Positions 9,011 to 16,283 of a stretch of 64,000 nucleotides of DNA are shown piece after piece. Made by a program: the position numbers and the translations under genes. The first letter of the stretch is position 1, and each line of letters starts with the position of its first letter. This DNA comes from Sansalvadorimonas sp965221135. Its GTDB lineage: Bacteria > Pseudomonadota > Gammaproteobacteria > Pseudomonadales > Endozoicomonadaceae. The notes under the pieces are model-generated. The model was not told the origin of the DNA. It saw only the letters and a list, made by a program, of their open reading frames with translations, and made no database searches. The DNA is taken from contig CBDCRZ010000118.1 in assembly GCA_965221135.1 (NCBI GenBank), positions 1 through 64,000 on the forward strand, given 5' to 3'.

Positions 9011-9390
9011 CGCTCATTGACAGAGAGGAATACAGGGTTGTTTCTGTCGTGTATCGCCATGATTTCAGGTGTGATTTCACCTTAAGAAATGCTTCCCAAA
9101 TGCTTCCCAAAATCGATCGCGGAAAGCATTTGGGAAGGAGATTGAGTTGAGATGAAGTGTATATGCTGCTGAAAAATATCATGTTAACACTGTTTAATTC
9201 GCTTCCCGGGAAAAAACGGGCGGGAAGCAGTTGGGAATGGTTAAGTGATTGAATTTATTGATAAATCGTCTTCCCGGGAATCCCTGCATACTACGTATGT
9301 TAGTAGGAGCCTACCTAAAATAGACCCCACCATACGACATGCGTATCGGGCAGGAAGATAAAACGAATGCTGTCGTCAGGGAGGGAAACC
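9011..9390. repeat. Non-coding segment with repeated GGGAAGC/GCTTCCC motifs
   Basis: Three inverted pairs lie here. At 9089-9138, CTTCCCAAATGCTTCC faces GGAAAGCATTTGGGAAG across a short CGATCG-containing spacer, with a second direct GCTTCCCAAA. At about 9200-9238, GCTTCCCGGGAA faces GGGAAGC and TTGGGAA. At about 9270, CTTCCCGGGAATCCC occurs. No gene is supported; the short frame from 9007 looks fortuitous. The cluster lies where the primase gene would end in the related copy at 51-52 kb, so a replication origin or an operator is conceivable. Confidence 0.5.
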
Positions 9391-9786
9391 ATGACACCAG
9401 AGATTGATGAACTTGCGAATCGCTATCGGGAAGCCTGGCTCACCGCAAGACGACTGCCGACAGGTATTCGGCTTGGTCATACCACCAGCTGGCCGGAGAT
9501 GAGGCTCGACCAACGTGAGCAGGTGCGGCGAGCGGAACGGGAAGTGATCTTTGTACGACCTACGGCTTTGCAGGAAGACCGGCTGGTGGAGTGTATGAAC
9601 TGGCTGACACCTCTGACCGTTGAAGAGCGCAATGTGATCTGGTTGCGGGCTTCTGGTCTGTCCTGGCGTCGGGTGGGAGAGCGACTGCAGGTGACATCAA
9701 AAACGGCCAGGGTGCATTGGTGTCAGGCCTTGAACCGGTTGCAAATCTACCGTTTGTCGCAAATGTCACGGGTAATTTGCCCCTGA
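9391..9786 (+). CDS. Phage DUF6362-type HTH protein, copy 1
   Basis: 131 residues from ATG 9391, chosen over the upstream ATG 9367 because GGGAGGG lies at good distance. The protein has the family pattern: an N-terminal helix ending RRLPTG, TSWPEM, a run ending VRPTALQEDRLVECMNWL, then LTVEERNVIWLRASGLSWRRVGERLQVTSKTARVHWCQAL, a sigma-like helix-turn-helix. Such genes sit in siphophage genomes before ParB/methylase genes and are presumed DNA-binding regulators; the target is unknown. This copy is intact, unlike the copy at 52292, which has a nonsense codon. Confidence 0.75.
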   Translation: MTPEIDELANRYREAWLTARRLPTGIRLGHTTSWPEMRLDQREQVRRAEREVIFVRPTALQEDRLVECMNWLTPLTVEERNVIWLRASGLSWRRVGERLQVTSKTARVHWCQALNRLQIYRLSQMSRVICP

Positions 9787-9975
9787 TGATTCCCAATAAG
9801 CGACGAGGTCGGGTTATTGTTCCCGGTTGTCCTCTTTTGTCTCATTTCCCACTTTTGGCGTTTTTGGTATAGATTTTCATTAAGCTCGTGCAGCGCTGTA
9901 CCCAACACCCTTTGACGCCTCGGATCATCTGATTCGGGGCGTTGTTGTTTCTGGAACAGTCCAGGGATGGAACTC

Positions 9976-10521
9976 ATGTCTGAAACGCCTCACCTTCTCG
10001 TCGAACAGCTGGAACACTGGTCGGTCGCTGAACTGATTCCCTACGCAAAAAATGCCCGCACTCACTCACCGGAGCAGGTGAATCAGATTGCCCGCTCCAT
10101 CGAGAGTTTCGGCTTTGTGAACCCGGTGCTGGTGGGTGATGACAAGGTGATTGTGGCTGGGCATGGTCGTTTGCTGGCAGCTCAACAGCTGGGCATGGAT
10201 CGGGTGCCGGTGATTGTGCTGGGGCACCTCGACGAGGTGCAGCGTCGGGCACTGGTGCTGGCAGACAACAAACTGGCCGAGAATGCGGGATGGGATGAAG
10301 ACCTTCTCAAACTGGAGCTCCAGGCTCTGGATGATCTCGACTTTGATCTGGATATCGTCGGCTTTTCCGATGAAGAGCTGGATGGGCTGTTGCTGGAAGA
10401 ACCCGAAGGCAACACCGAAGATGATCGGTCCAGGAGCAGCCGGTCAGTAAACCTGGTGACGTGTGGATACTTGGCTCCCATCGTCTGTTGTGCGGCAGCG
10501 CTACGGAATCTGATGATGTGA
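9976..10521 (+). pseudogene. ParB-like domain half of a phage DNA methyltransferase, copy 1
   Basis: From ATG 9976 (ATG 9967 also possible) the protein carries a ParB/Srx nuclease-like domain: VAELIPYAKNARTHSPEQVN, IARSIESFGFVNPVLV, VIVAGHGRLLAAQQLG, ALVLADNKLAENAGWD. It then has an acidic linker, DFDLDIVGFSDEELDGLLLEE. The frame breaks at about 10426, where copy 2 has ten extra bases, and then runs into a stop at 10519. Phage proteins of this type combine a ParB-like module with an adenine-specific methylase, thought to modify phage DNA. The ten-base deletion separates the two halves, so the fused enzyme cannot be made here. Confidence 0.85.
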
Positions 10522-11252
10522 ATCGCCTGATGGATGGCCAGCTGGCCGATATGGTGTTTACCGATCCTCCCTACAACGTCGATTACGCCAACCCGGAGAA
10601 AGACGGTAAAGCCAAAAAAGACCGACGCATTAAAAACGACAATCTGGGAAATGAGTTTCACGGCTTTCTGCTGGCGGCCATGACCAACATGCTCACAGTC
10701 TGCAAGGGTGCAATCTACGTCTGCATGTCATCTTCGGAGCTGGACACCTTGCAGATCGCTTTTCGAGGAGCCGGTGGTAAGTGGTCCACTTTCCTGATCT
10801 GGGCCAAGAACACATTCACTCTCGGTCGGGCTGATTACCAGCGCCAGTACGAACCCATTCTCTACGGCTGGAAAGAAGGCACCGATCACTTCTGGTGCGG
10901 TGCCCGAGATCAGGGTGATGTCTGGTTCTTCAATAAGCCAGTTAAGAATGATTTGCACCCAACCATGAAGCCGGTAGAGCTGGTCGAACGGGCTGTTCGT
11001 AACTCCTCCAAGAGCAAAGATATTGTGCTGGATCTGTTTGGCGGCTCCGGCAGCACCCTTATCGCCTGTGAGAAAACCGGTCGGCAGGCAAGGCTGACAG
11101 AGCTCGATCCCAAATACGTCGATGTCATTGTACGACGTTGGGAAGAGTATACCGGCAAGGAAGCCACTCTCGAAGAGAGCAACCTGACGTTTATCCAGGT
11201 TGCTGCTGAACGAGGAATTAACGATGACCGAAGTGATTCAACAGCGGCTTGA
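10461..11252 (+). pseudogene. N6-adenine/N4-cytosine methyltransferase half, copy 1
   Basis: The catalytic half in the shifted frame: WILGSHRLLCGSAT, then the DPPY catalytic motif IV in VFTDPPYNVDY, GFLLAAMTN, and the AdoMet-binding motif I late in the chain as VLDLFGGSGSTLIACEKTGR. This order (DPPY before FGGSGST) is the beta class of amino methyltransferases. An ATG at 10461 could allow separate translation, and all methylase motifs seen are intact, so this half may still be active alone. In copy 2 the same region is cut by a stop instead. The coiled-coil membrane gene starts inside its 3' end. Confidence 0.85.
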
Positions 11253-11502
11253 TCAGATCGATACCAAGCTCGATAAACTCTCCGATGCTGTGACCCGCCT
11301 GGCCACTATCGAAGAACGAATGGTTCACCAGACCACCACCCTCAACAGCTTGAACCGTAAGCTGGACGATTCCGAGAAACGTATCCGCTCTCTGGATCGA
11401 CAAGCCAGTGCGCGAGGTGTTGTGTTGGCTTCGGTAGAACGTTTTGGCTGGTTGATTCTTACCACTCTGATTGGCGTAGCCGCTTACATTCTCAAGGACT
11501 GA
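11224..11502 (+). CDS. Small coiled-coil, single-TM phage protein (XhlA-like), copy 1
   Basis: 92 residues from ATG 11224 with GAGGAAT upstream. Residues 1-60 form heptads (RLDQIDTKLDKLSDAVTRL, then NRKLDDSEKRIRSLDRQ), and residues about 68-90 form one membrane span (FGWLILTTLIGVAAYIL). This plan, cytoplasmic coiled coil plus C-terminal anchor, is that of XhlA-like lysis helper proteins. It overlaps the methylase end and is followed after 2 bases by the amidase, as expected for a lysis operon. Confidence 0.7.
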   Translation: MTEVIQQRLDQIDTKLDKLSDAVTRLATIEERMVHQTTTLNSLNRKLDDSEKRIRSLDRQASARGVVLASVERFGWLILTTLIGVAAYILKD

Positions 11503-11504
11503 GC

Positions 11505-11951
11505 ATGACCACCAGAACTGAAACCAACATCGTCGTCGTGCACTGCTCGGCCACCAAGGCTGATCAGGATGTCACCTTCGAGACTATCAAGCGCTGGCAC
11601 ATGCTGGAACGGGCGTTTATCGACATAGGTTACCACTGGGTTATTGCGCGGGATGGTTCCGTGATACAGGGCCGATGTATTGATGATTGGGACGCTCATG
11701 TTCTGGAGCACAACCACGAGAGCGTGGGCATCTGCCTCGTTGGAGGCCTCGATAAAAATGGTGGAGCGGACGACAACTTCACACCAATACAGAAACACAT
11801 GTTGAAGTTCCTGGTGGCAGGTTGCCAAAGCCTGTGGCCGGAAGCGGTGGTAAAAGGACATTACCACTTCAATGGGGACAAGGACTGTCCCTGCTTTGAT
11901 GTTGAACAATGGCTGACTGATGAAGGTTTTGTTGAGGTGCAGCCAACATGA
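11505..11951 (+). CDS. Phage N-acetylmuramoyl-L-alanine amidase (endolysin), copy 1
   Basis: 148 residues, an Amidase_2 fold of the T7 lysozyme type, which cuts the amide bond between MurNAc and the stem peptide. Visible motifs: VVVHCSAT (first zinc His), FIDIGYHWVIARDGSV, a central HNHESVGICLVGG, and near the end KGHYHFNGDKDCPCFDVEQWL with the second His and zinc Cys. There is no signal peptide, so release through the downstream holin is expected. Its stop overlaps the holin start (ATGA). The gene looks intact. Confidence 0.92.
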   Translation: MTTRTETNIVVVHCSATKADQDVTFETIKRWHMLERAFIDIGYHWVIARDGSVIQGRCIDDWDAHVLEHNHESVGICLVGGLDKNGGADDNFTPIQKHMLKFLVAGCQSLWPEAVVKGHYHFNGDKDCPCFDVEQWLTDEGFVEVQPT

Positions 11952-12322
11952 GTTGGATCACTGCGGTACCGGTGTTCGGTAAGATCATCGACAAGATATT
12001 CCCGGATGCCGATCAGGCCGATAAAGCTCGGGCCGCTCTCACCAAGATGGCTATCAGCGGTGAGTTAGATGAGTTGGTTCAACAGGCCGGTGTGATCAAA
12101 GCTGAAGTCCAAGGTGAAGGATGGTTGCAACGCAGCTGGCGACCACTGGTTATGCTGGTGCTTACAGCACTGATCGTGTGCCGCTGGATGGGTTGGGCTT
12201 CGCCTGACTTGAGTGAGGCTCTGGAGCTGAAGCTGTTGGGGATCGTGCAGCTGGGCATTGGTGGCTACATTGCCAGCCGAGGGGTTGAGAAGGTGGTGCA
12301 TTCTATTAGAAAGTCGTCCTGA
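11948..12322 (+). CDS. Phage holin, 3TM family, copy 1
   Basis: 124 residues. The N-terminal part is a soluble helical region (FGKIIDKIFPDADQADKARA, then ELDELVQQAGVIKAEVQGEGW), followed by WLQRSWRPLVMLVLTALIVCRW (span), a short SPDLSE turn and LKLLGIVQLGIGGYIASRG (span). This is the GTA/3TM holin pattern. It would permeabilise the inner membrane so that the amidase can reach the wall. Fragments of a sister of this gene are scattered through every zinc-finger unit to the right, always from the RPIVMLV position to the end. Confidence 0.88.
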   Translation: MSWITAVPVFGKIIDKIFPDADQADKARAALTKMAISGELDELVQQAGVIKAEVQGEGWLQRSWRPLVMLVLTALIVCRWMGWASPDLSEALELKLLGIVQLGIGGYIASRGVEKVVHSIRKSS

Positions 12323-12408
12323 CTTAACGACGTTTTCCTGATAATGAAGATATTCTGGGCTTTAGGATTTGCTGGTATCCAGATGATGTGATCTCTGCTG
12401 ATTTTTTC

Positions 12409-13383
12409 TTATTGCTTGATAGGAGTGCTAACGACGTGCTGTATCGTTGTCAGAATTTTAGCTGCTGTTGGCCTTTTGACAGGATCAGCTAACGTTGCCG
12501 ATGCTGCGCAGGTTTCCAGGGATGTTTTCACTATACTCTGTTCAGAAGCAAATTGAGTTGATGAAATCAAGCACCTGATCATCATCCCATAGCTGTAAAC
12601 ATCTACAGAGTGACTGAATACATAGTTGTCATTTACAAGAGACGAAAATTTTAATTCAGGAGGAAAAATAAACTGGGCAACTTCATTTCTTTCTTTTGCT
12701 GATAACTTATCACCAAGTTTACAAAGGCGAGAACTGCCAAAGTCACAGATTTTTAATTGCACATTGCCTGCTTCATGTTCAAATACCAGTATATTATCTT
12801 GATGAAAATCCATATGAATGACATTGTGCCTGTGCATGTATTCCATGCCTTCTGCAATCTGTTTAGCATAATCGAGAGCTTTAGGTTCACGGATTTCAGA
12901 ATATGAAAATAGAGTCATTCCAGCAGGGCATAACTTGCTAAGGGTACACTTTGCCTGTTCCAGCAAAATAGATGTTAGTTCTCCTGGTATATTCAGTACG
13001 GCTTTTATCTGAACGAACCTTTGGTGCCCACTGAATGTTCTCAAGAAATCTTCTTCTTTTTTAATTGCAACTTCCCACTCCGCTGGAGTTTGTTTTTTTG
13101 CATGCCCAGAATATTTTTTTTCTACACATGGTTCTCCAGACAACCTTACTTTAGTAATAATGGAATAGCTGCCCATTTTCCAATCTCCTATGTTTTCAAT
13201 TTTCTCTCTATTGAAAAGAGTTGGATAGCGCTGTTCCTGATCTGATTCGGTAAAAGATGACAGTTTGCCAACCTCTGGCTTGCAATCTGGCACCGAGACT
13301 CCATGTCGGGGGGACATGGATTCTGGAGAACAGGTACTCTTTCCATAAGAGCTTGTAGACTTCTCTATTGATGTGGGATTCAT
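12409..13383 (-). CDS. Eukaryotic-like protein kinase, putative effector
   Basis: 324 residues with a kinase domain of about residues 60-320. The glycine loop is weak (GDWKMGSYSII), the ATP lysine is K89 or K90 in CVEKKY, and the alpha-C glutamate is likely E110 or E111. The catalytic loop is IHMDFHQDN (D192, N197), the magnesium motif is CDFGSSR (D214), the activation segment ends PPE rather than APE, and the helix F motif is DVYSYGM as in tyrosine-kinase-like kinases. Catalytic residues are kept, so activity is plausible. The N-terminal 60 residues are Ser/Pro-rich and disordered and may serve export. It lies convergent with the phage holin and next to the zinc-finger array, where the second prophage copy has a different small gene. 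A host-directed role is inference. Confidence 0.85.
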   Translation of the reverse strand: MNPTSIEKSTSSYGKSTCSPESMSPRHGVSVPDCKPEVGKLSSFTESDQEQRYPTLFNREKIENIGDWKMGSYSIITKVRLSGEPCVEKKYSGHAKKQTPAEWEVAIKKEEDFLRTFSGHQRFVQIKAVLNIPGELTSILLEQAKCTLSKLCPAGMTLFSYSEIREPKALDYAKQIAEGMEYMHRHNVIHMDFHQDNILVFEHEAGNVQLKICDFGSSRLCKLGDKLSAKERNEVAQFIFPPELKFSSLVNDNYVFSHSVDVYSYGMMIRCLISSTQFASEQSIVKTSLETCAASATLADPVKRPTAAKILTTIQHVVSTPIKQ

Positions 13384-13762
13384 AACTTATATGCCTATTA
13401 ACTTTGCTTTGAAAAAACTTTGAAAAGCTGTCTCTGGAGCCTTCATTGCTCATAGGGGTAAATATTCAATTTTTGGACAGTTTCACATTATTATTATTCA
13501 ACGAAACGAGGCTGTTTGTTCATGGTGCTGGCAAGGTTGTTAATCAATAACGCTATGAAAGGGGTCATTTAGTGTGCATAAAGGATTATTGGTACCTCCC
13601 TTAGGTACTAACACCATCCAGCTGCCATCAATGACTGCGGGGTCCCTGTCAGTATCAACAAACTGCGGGTGCTCAGCCGCGCGAAAAAACGCTAGCGGCA
13701 GACTCAAAATCGGGGTTGACTTTGGTTGATTTATTTCCATTTAATCCTGCAATAACAAGTGC
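13384..13762. other. Region between kinase and zinc-finger array, duplicated edge
   Basis: The first part should hold the kinase promoter; none was fixed. A short minus frame (13540-13740, 66 codons) has no recognised relative and is probably a scrap. Bases from about 13670, with GTGCTCAGCCGCGCGAAAAA, are nearly identical to 55650-55740 at the left edge of the second array, so both arrays share the same left border. Confidence 0.5.
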
Positions 13763-13919
13763 TTAGCGGGTCAACCATAGCTCCTTCAAGCCCTTGCAAA
13801 AAGTCAACCTGGTTGACTTTTTTGGTTGACTCTCAGGTTGACCATTTTCGGTATCGTCCACCGCCAGTGAATGCCAGAACAGACGCGAGACTTTCAGCTC
13901 TTTGGTCCAGCGCCCCCTA

Positions 13920-14075
13920 TGGAGCCCCATTGTTATGCTGGTGTTTACGACACTGATTATGTGACGATGGATGGGCTGGGCTTCCCCAGACTTAAGCGAA
14001 GCACTGGCGTTGATGTTGCTCGGTATCGTCCAGTTTGGATGGGTGGAGAAGGTGATGAAGAACATTCATTGCTGA
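13920..14075 (+). pseudogene. Holin 3' fragment in unit 1
   Basis: Reads SPIVMLVFTTLIM, a stop (TGA), then RWMGWASPDLSEA, with about 20 bases of the GGYIASRG region deleted. It is the most degraded copy of the holin end. The phage-gene fragment (minus) precedes it at 13763-13917. The hairpin GGGTTATCAATA/TATTGATAACCC follows at 14093-14138. Confidence 0.75.
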
Positions 14076-14178
14076 ATCATTCCCCACCAGATGGGTTATC
14101 AATAGAAACAAATTTGTAGATGTAGATATTGATAACCCTATTGTCACCCCATACAGTCCGTGCACTATCAGGGAATGG

Positions 14179-15690
14179 TCACTCAAGAGAAGGATGGGAT
14201 TTTGTGTTGTCCCCTGAGTGGATGCGCTGGTGCCTGGTGAGGGCACTGGATCGGGCACAAAGCCTTTTTACAGCCTCGACGGGGCAGACAAAAGGGCTCT
14301 GCCCGGTGTGAATGCGCTTGTGGGCGGTGAGGTGACCGGATTTGGTAAAGCCTTTTTTGCAGCCTTCGACGGGGCAGACAAAAGGGCGCTCCCCTGTGTG
14401 AATGCGCTTGTGGATGGTGAGGTCACTGGATCGGATAAAGCCTTTTTTGCAGCCTTCGACGGGGCAGACAAAAGGGCGCTCTCCTGTGTGAATGCGCTTG
14501 TGGGTGGTGAGGTGACTGGAATGGGCAAAGCCCTGTTTGCAACCTTCGACGGGGCAGACAAAAGGGCGCTCCCCTGTGTGAATGCGCTTGTGGGTGATGA
14601 GGTTACTGGAATGGGCAAAGCCCTGTTTGCAACCTTCGACGGGGCAGACAAAAGGGCGCTCCCCTGTGTGAATACGCTTGTGCCTGGTGAGGTGATTGGA
14701 TTGGGCAAAGCCCTGTTTGCAGCCTTCGACGGGGCAGACAAAAGGGAGCTTCCCTGTGTGAATGCGCAGGTGCCTGGTGAGGGCACTGGATCGGGCAAAG
14801 CCTTTTTTACACCCTTCGACGGGGCAGACAAAAGGGCGCTCCCCTGTGTGAATGCGCTTGTGAGTGGTGAGGTTACTGGATTGGGCAAAGCCCTGTTTGC
14901 AACCTTCGACGGGGCAGACAAAAGGGCGCTCCCCTGTGTGAATGCGCTTGTGGGCGGTGAGGGCACTGGATCGGGCAAAGCCTTTTTTACAGCCTTCGAC
15001 GGGGCAGACCAAAGGGCGCTCCCCTGTGTGAATGCGCTTTTTTCCTGGACGGACTCTGAGAGTGTGCGTATCCGGAGTGTCTGCAGGAAGAAGTTCAGTG
15101 TCAGATTGAACCTCAATGCTGTCCCAGGGGAAGTTATCCTCCCAGAATGTCCAGTCTTCGGAATTCTCTGAGTGTGAAGGGCTTGTCTGAAGCTCATGGC
15201 CGTCGTCACTTGTCCAGCTATTCTGAGGTGTTAGTTCAGGAAAAAGCCGTTCGGTACTGGAGTGAAGTGAGCAATGAATGTCAGGGATATACATTTCACC
15301 GCCCTCTTCAGAAAATATATTGCAAACTCCCGATTTATCCTCAATACGGGTCAAGGCATTCCCTTCAATCACAAGAGGGAATGCCTGCTTTGCGTGTGTG
15401 AGTGTGAGTTGTGTGTTTTGTACCTTTCCCTGGCAATGCACAATGTGTTGATCGCCAGCCTTCACCACAGAACAGGATGTTGTTCCATGGGGGTGGATTT
15501 GCGTGCCCTTTGTACCTGGAATGGCGACCCTTCCCGTCGAGTCGATATGAATTTGCACCGGGTAAACCGGTTGATTAGATTTAAGCGCAGGTATATGGAT
15601 AAGCTTGTTGTTGCCGGAAAAGGTATTGGGAGAAATCAGACTGATGACAATAGAGGTCGTCAAGATACAAATGCATGACTTAAAGAGCAT
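14179..15690 (-). CDS. Exported C2H2 zinc-finger protein ZF1 (9 fingers)
   Basis: Start ATG 15690 (MLFKS) is chosen over an in-frame TTG. Residues 1-25 (MLFKSCICILTTSIVISLIS) are a hydrophobic export signal. Next comes the family's N-terminal domain with Cys pairs (TSCSVVKAG...VHCQGK and SGVCNIFSEE...IHCSLH). From RVRPGKKRIHTGERP on there are nine 30-residue fingers, C-PVEG-C-x12-H-x3-H. Specificity residues (-1, 3, 6) in order are RAA, QNT, RAR, QHR, HNI, HHT, RDI, KHA, RAR. The last finger is broken by small compensating indels (VEAVKRLCARSS), losing its second Cys. The tail is DNTKSHPSLE. Such fingers bind one DNA triplet each; export makes a host-DNA target the likely role (inference). 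Confidence 0.85.
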   Translation of the reverse strand: MLFKSCICILTTSIVISLISPNTFSGNNKLIHIPALKSNQPVYPVQIHIDSTGRVAIPGTKGTQIHPHGTTSCSVVKAGDQHIVHCQGKVQNTQLTLTHAKQAFPLVIEGNALTRIEDKSGVCNIFSEEGGEMYIPDIHCSLHSSTERLFPELTPQNSWTSDDGHELQTSPSHSENSEDWTFWEDNFPWDSIEVQSDTELLPADTPDTHTLRVRPGKKRIHTGERPLVCPVEGCKKGFARSSALTAHKRIHTGERPFVCPVEGCKQGFAQSSNLTTHKRIHTGERPFVCPVEGCKKGFARSSALTRHLRIHTGKLPFVCPVEGCKQGFAQSNHLTRHKRIHTGERPFVCPVEGCKQGFAHSSNLITHKRIHTGERPFVCPVEGCKQGFAHSSHLTTHKRIHTGERPFVCPVEGCKKGFIRSSDLTIHKRIHTGERPFVCPVEGCKKGFTKSGHLTAHKRIHTGQSPFVCPVEAVKRLCARSSALTRHQRIHSGDNTKSHPSLE

Positions 15691-16000
15691 AGAGTCATCC
15701 CCCAAAAAGAAGGTGAAGAGGATAGACTCAAACGTGATGATGGCGAGTGAATATTCTCACGGCAGATGCTCGGTCTTTACGGGGGGCCTGCAGGGTTCAA
15801 TAAACAGCCGGTACGCAGCACTGCGGTAATCGTTAGTAACAATCAGTTAGCGGGTCAACCAAAGCGCCTTCCAGCCCGCAATAGTCAACCGGGTTGACTT
15901 TTTTGGTTGACTCTCAGGTTGACCATTTTCGGCATCGTCCACCGGCAGTGAATGGCAGAACAAACGCGAGACTTTCAGCTCTTTGGCCCAGCGCCCCATA

Positions 16001-16180
16001 TGGCGACCCATTGTTATGCTGGTGTTTACGGCGCTGATTATGTGTCGATGGATGGGCTGGGCTTCCCCGGACTTAAGTGAAACACTGGCGTTGAAGTTGC
16101 TCGGTATCGTCCAGCTGGGGATGGGTGGCTACATTGCCAGCCGGGGGGTGGAGAAGGTGATGAAGAACATTCATCGCTGA
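16001..16180 (+). pseudogene. Holin 3' fragment in unit 2
   Basis: WRPIVMLVFTALIMCRWMGW, then SPDLSETLALKLLGIVQLG and YIASRGVEKVMKNIHR, matching the last 60 residues of both phage holins. There are no stop codons but no start or N-terminus either. Breakpoint to the phage-gene fragment is at CCCATAT/GGCGACC. The hairpin follows at 16198-16243. Confidence 0.85.
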
Positions 16181-16283
16181 ATCATTTCCCACCAGATGGG
16201 TTATCAATAGAAACAAATTTGTAGATGTAGATATTGATAACCCTATTGTCACCCCATACAGTCCGTGCGCTATCAGAGAATGG

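Noticed and set aside
10182..10661. Minus-strand Ser-rich frames over the ParB-methylase genes (also 52984-53295 and 53108-54103).
   Set aside because: They are antisense shadows; low-complexity Ser/Arg text and no start signals.
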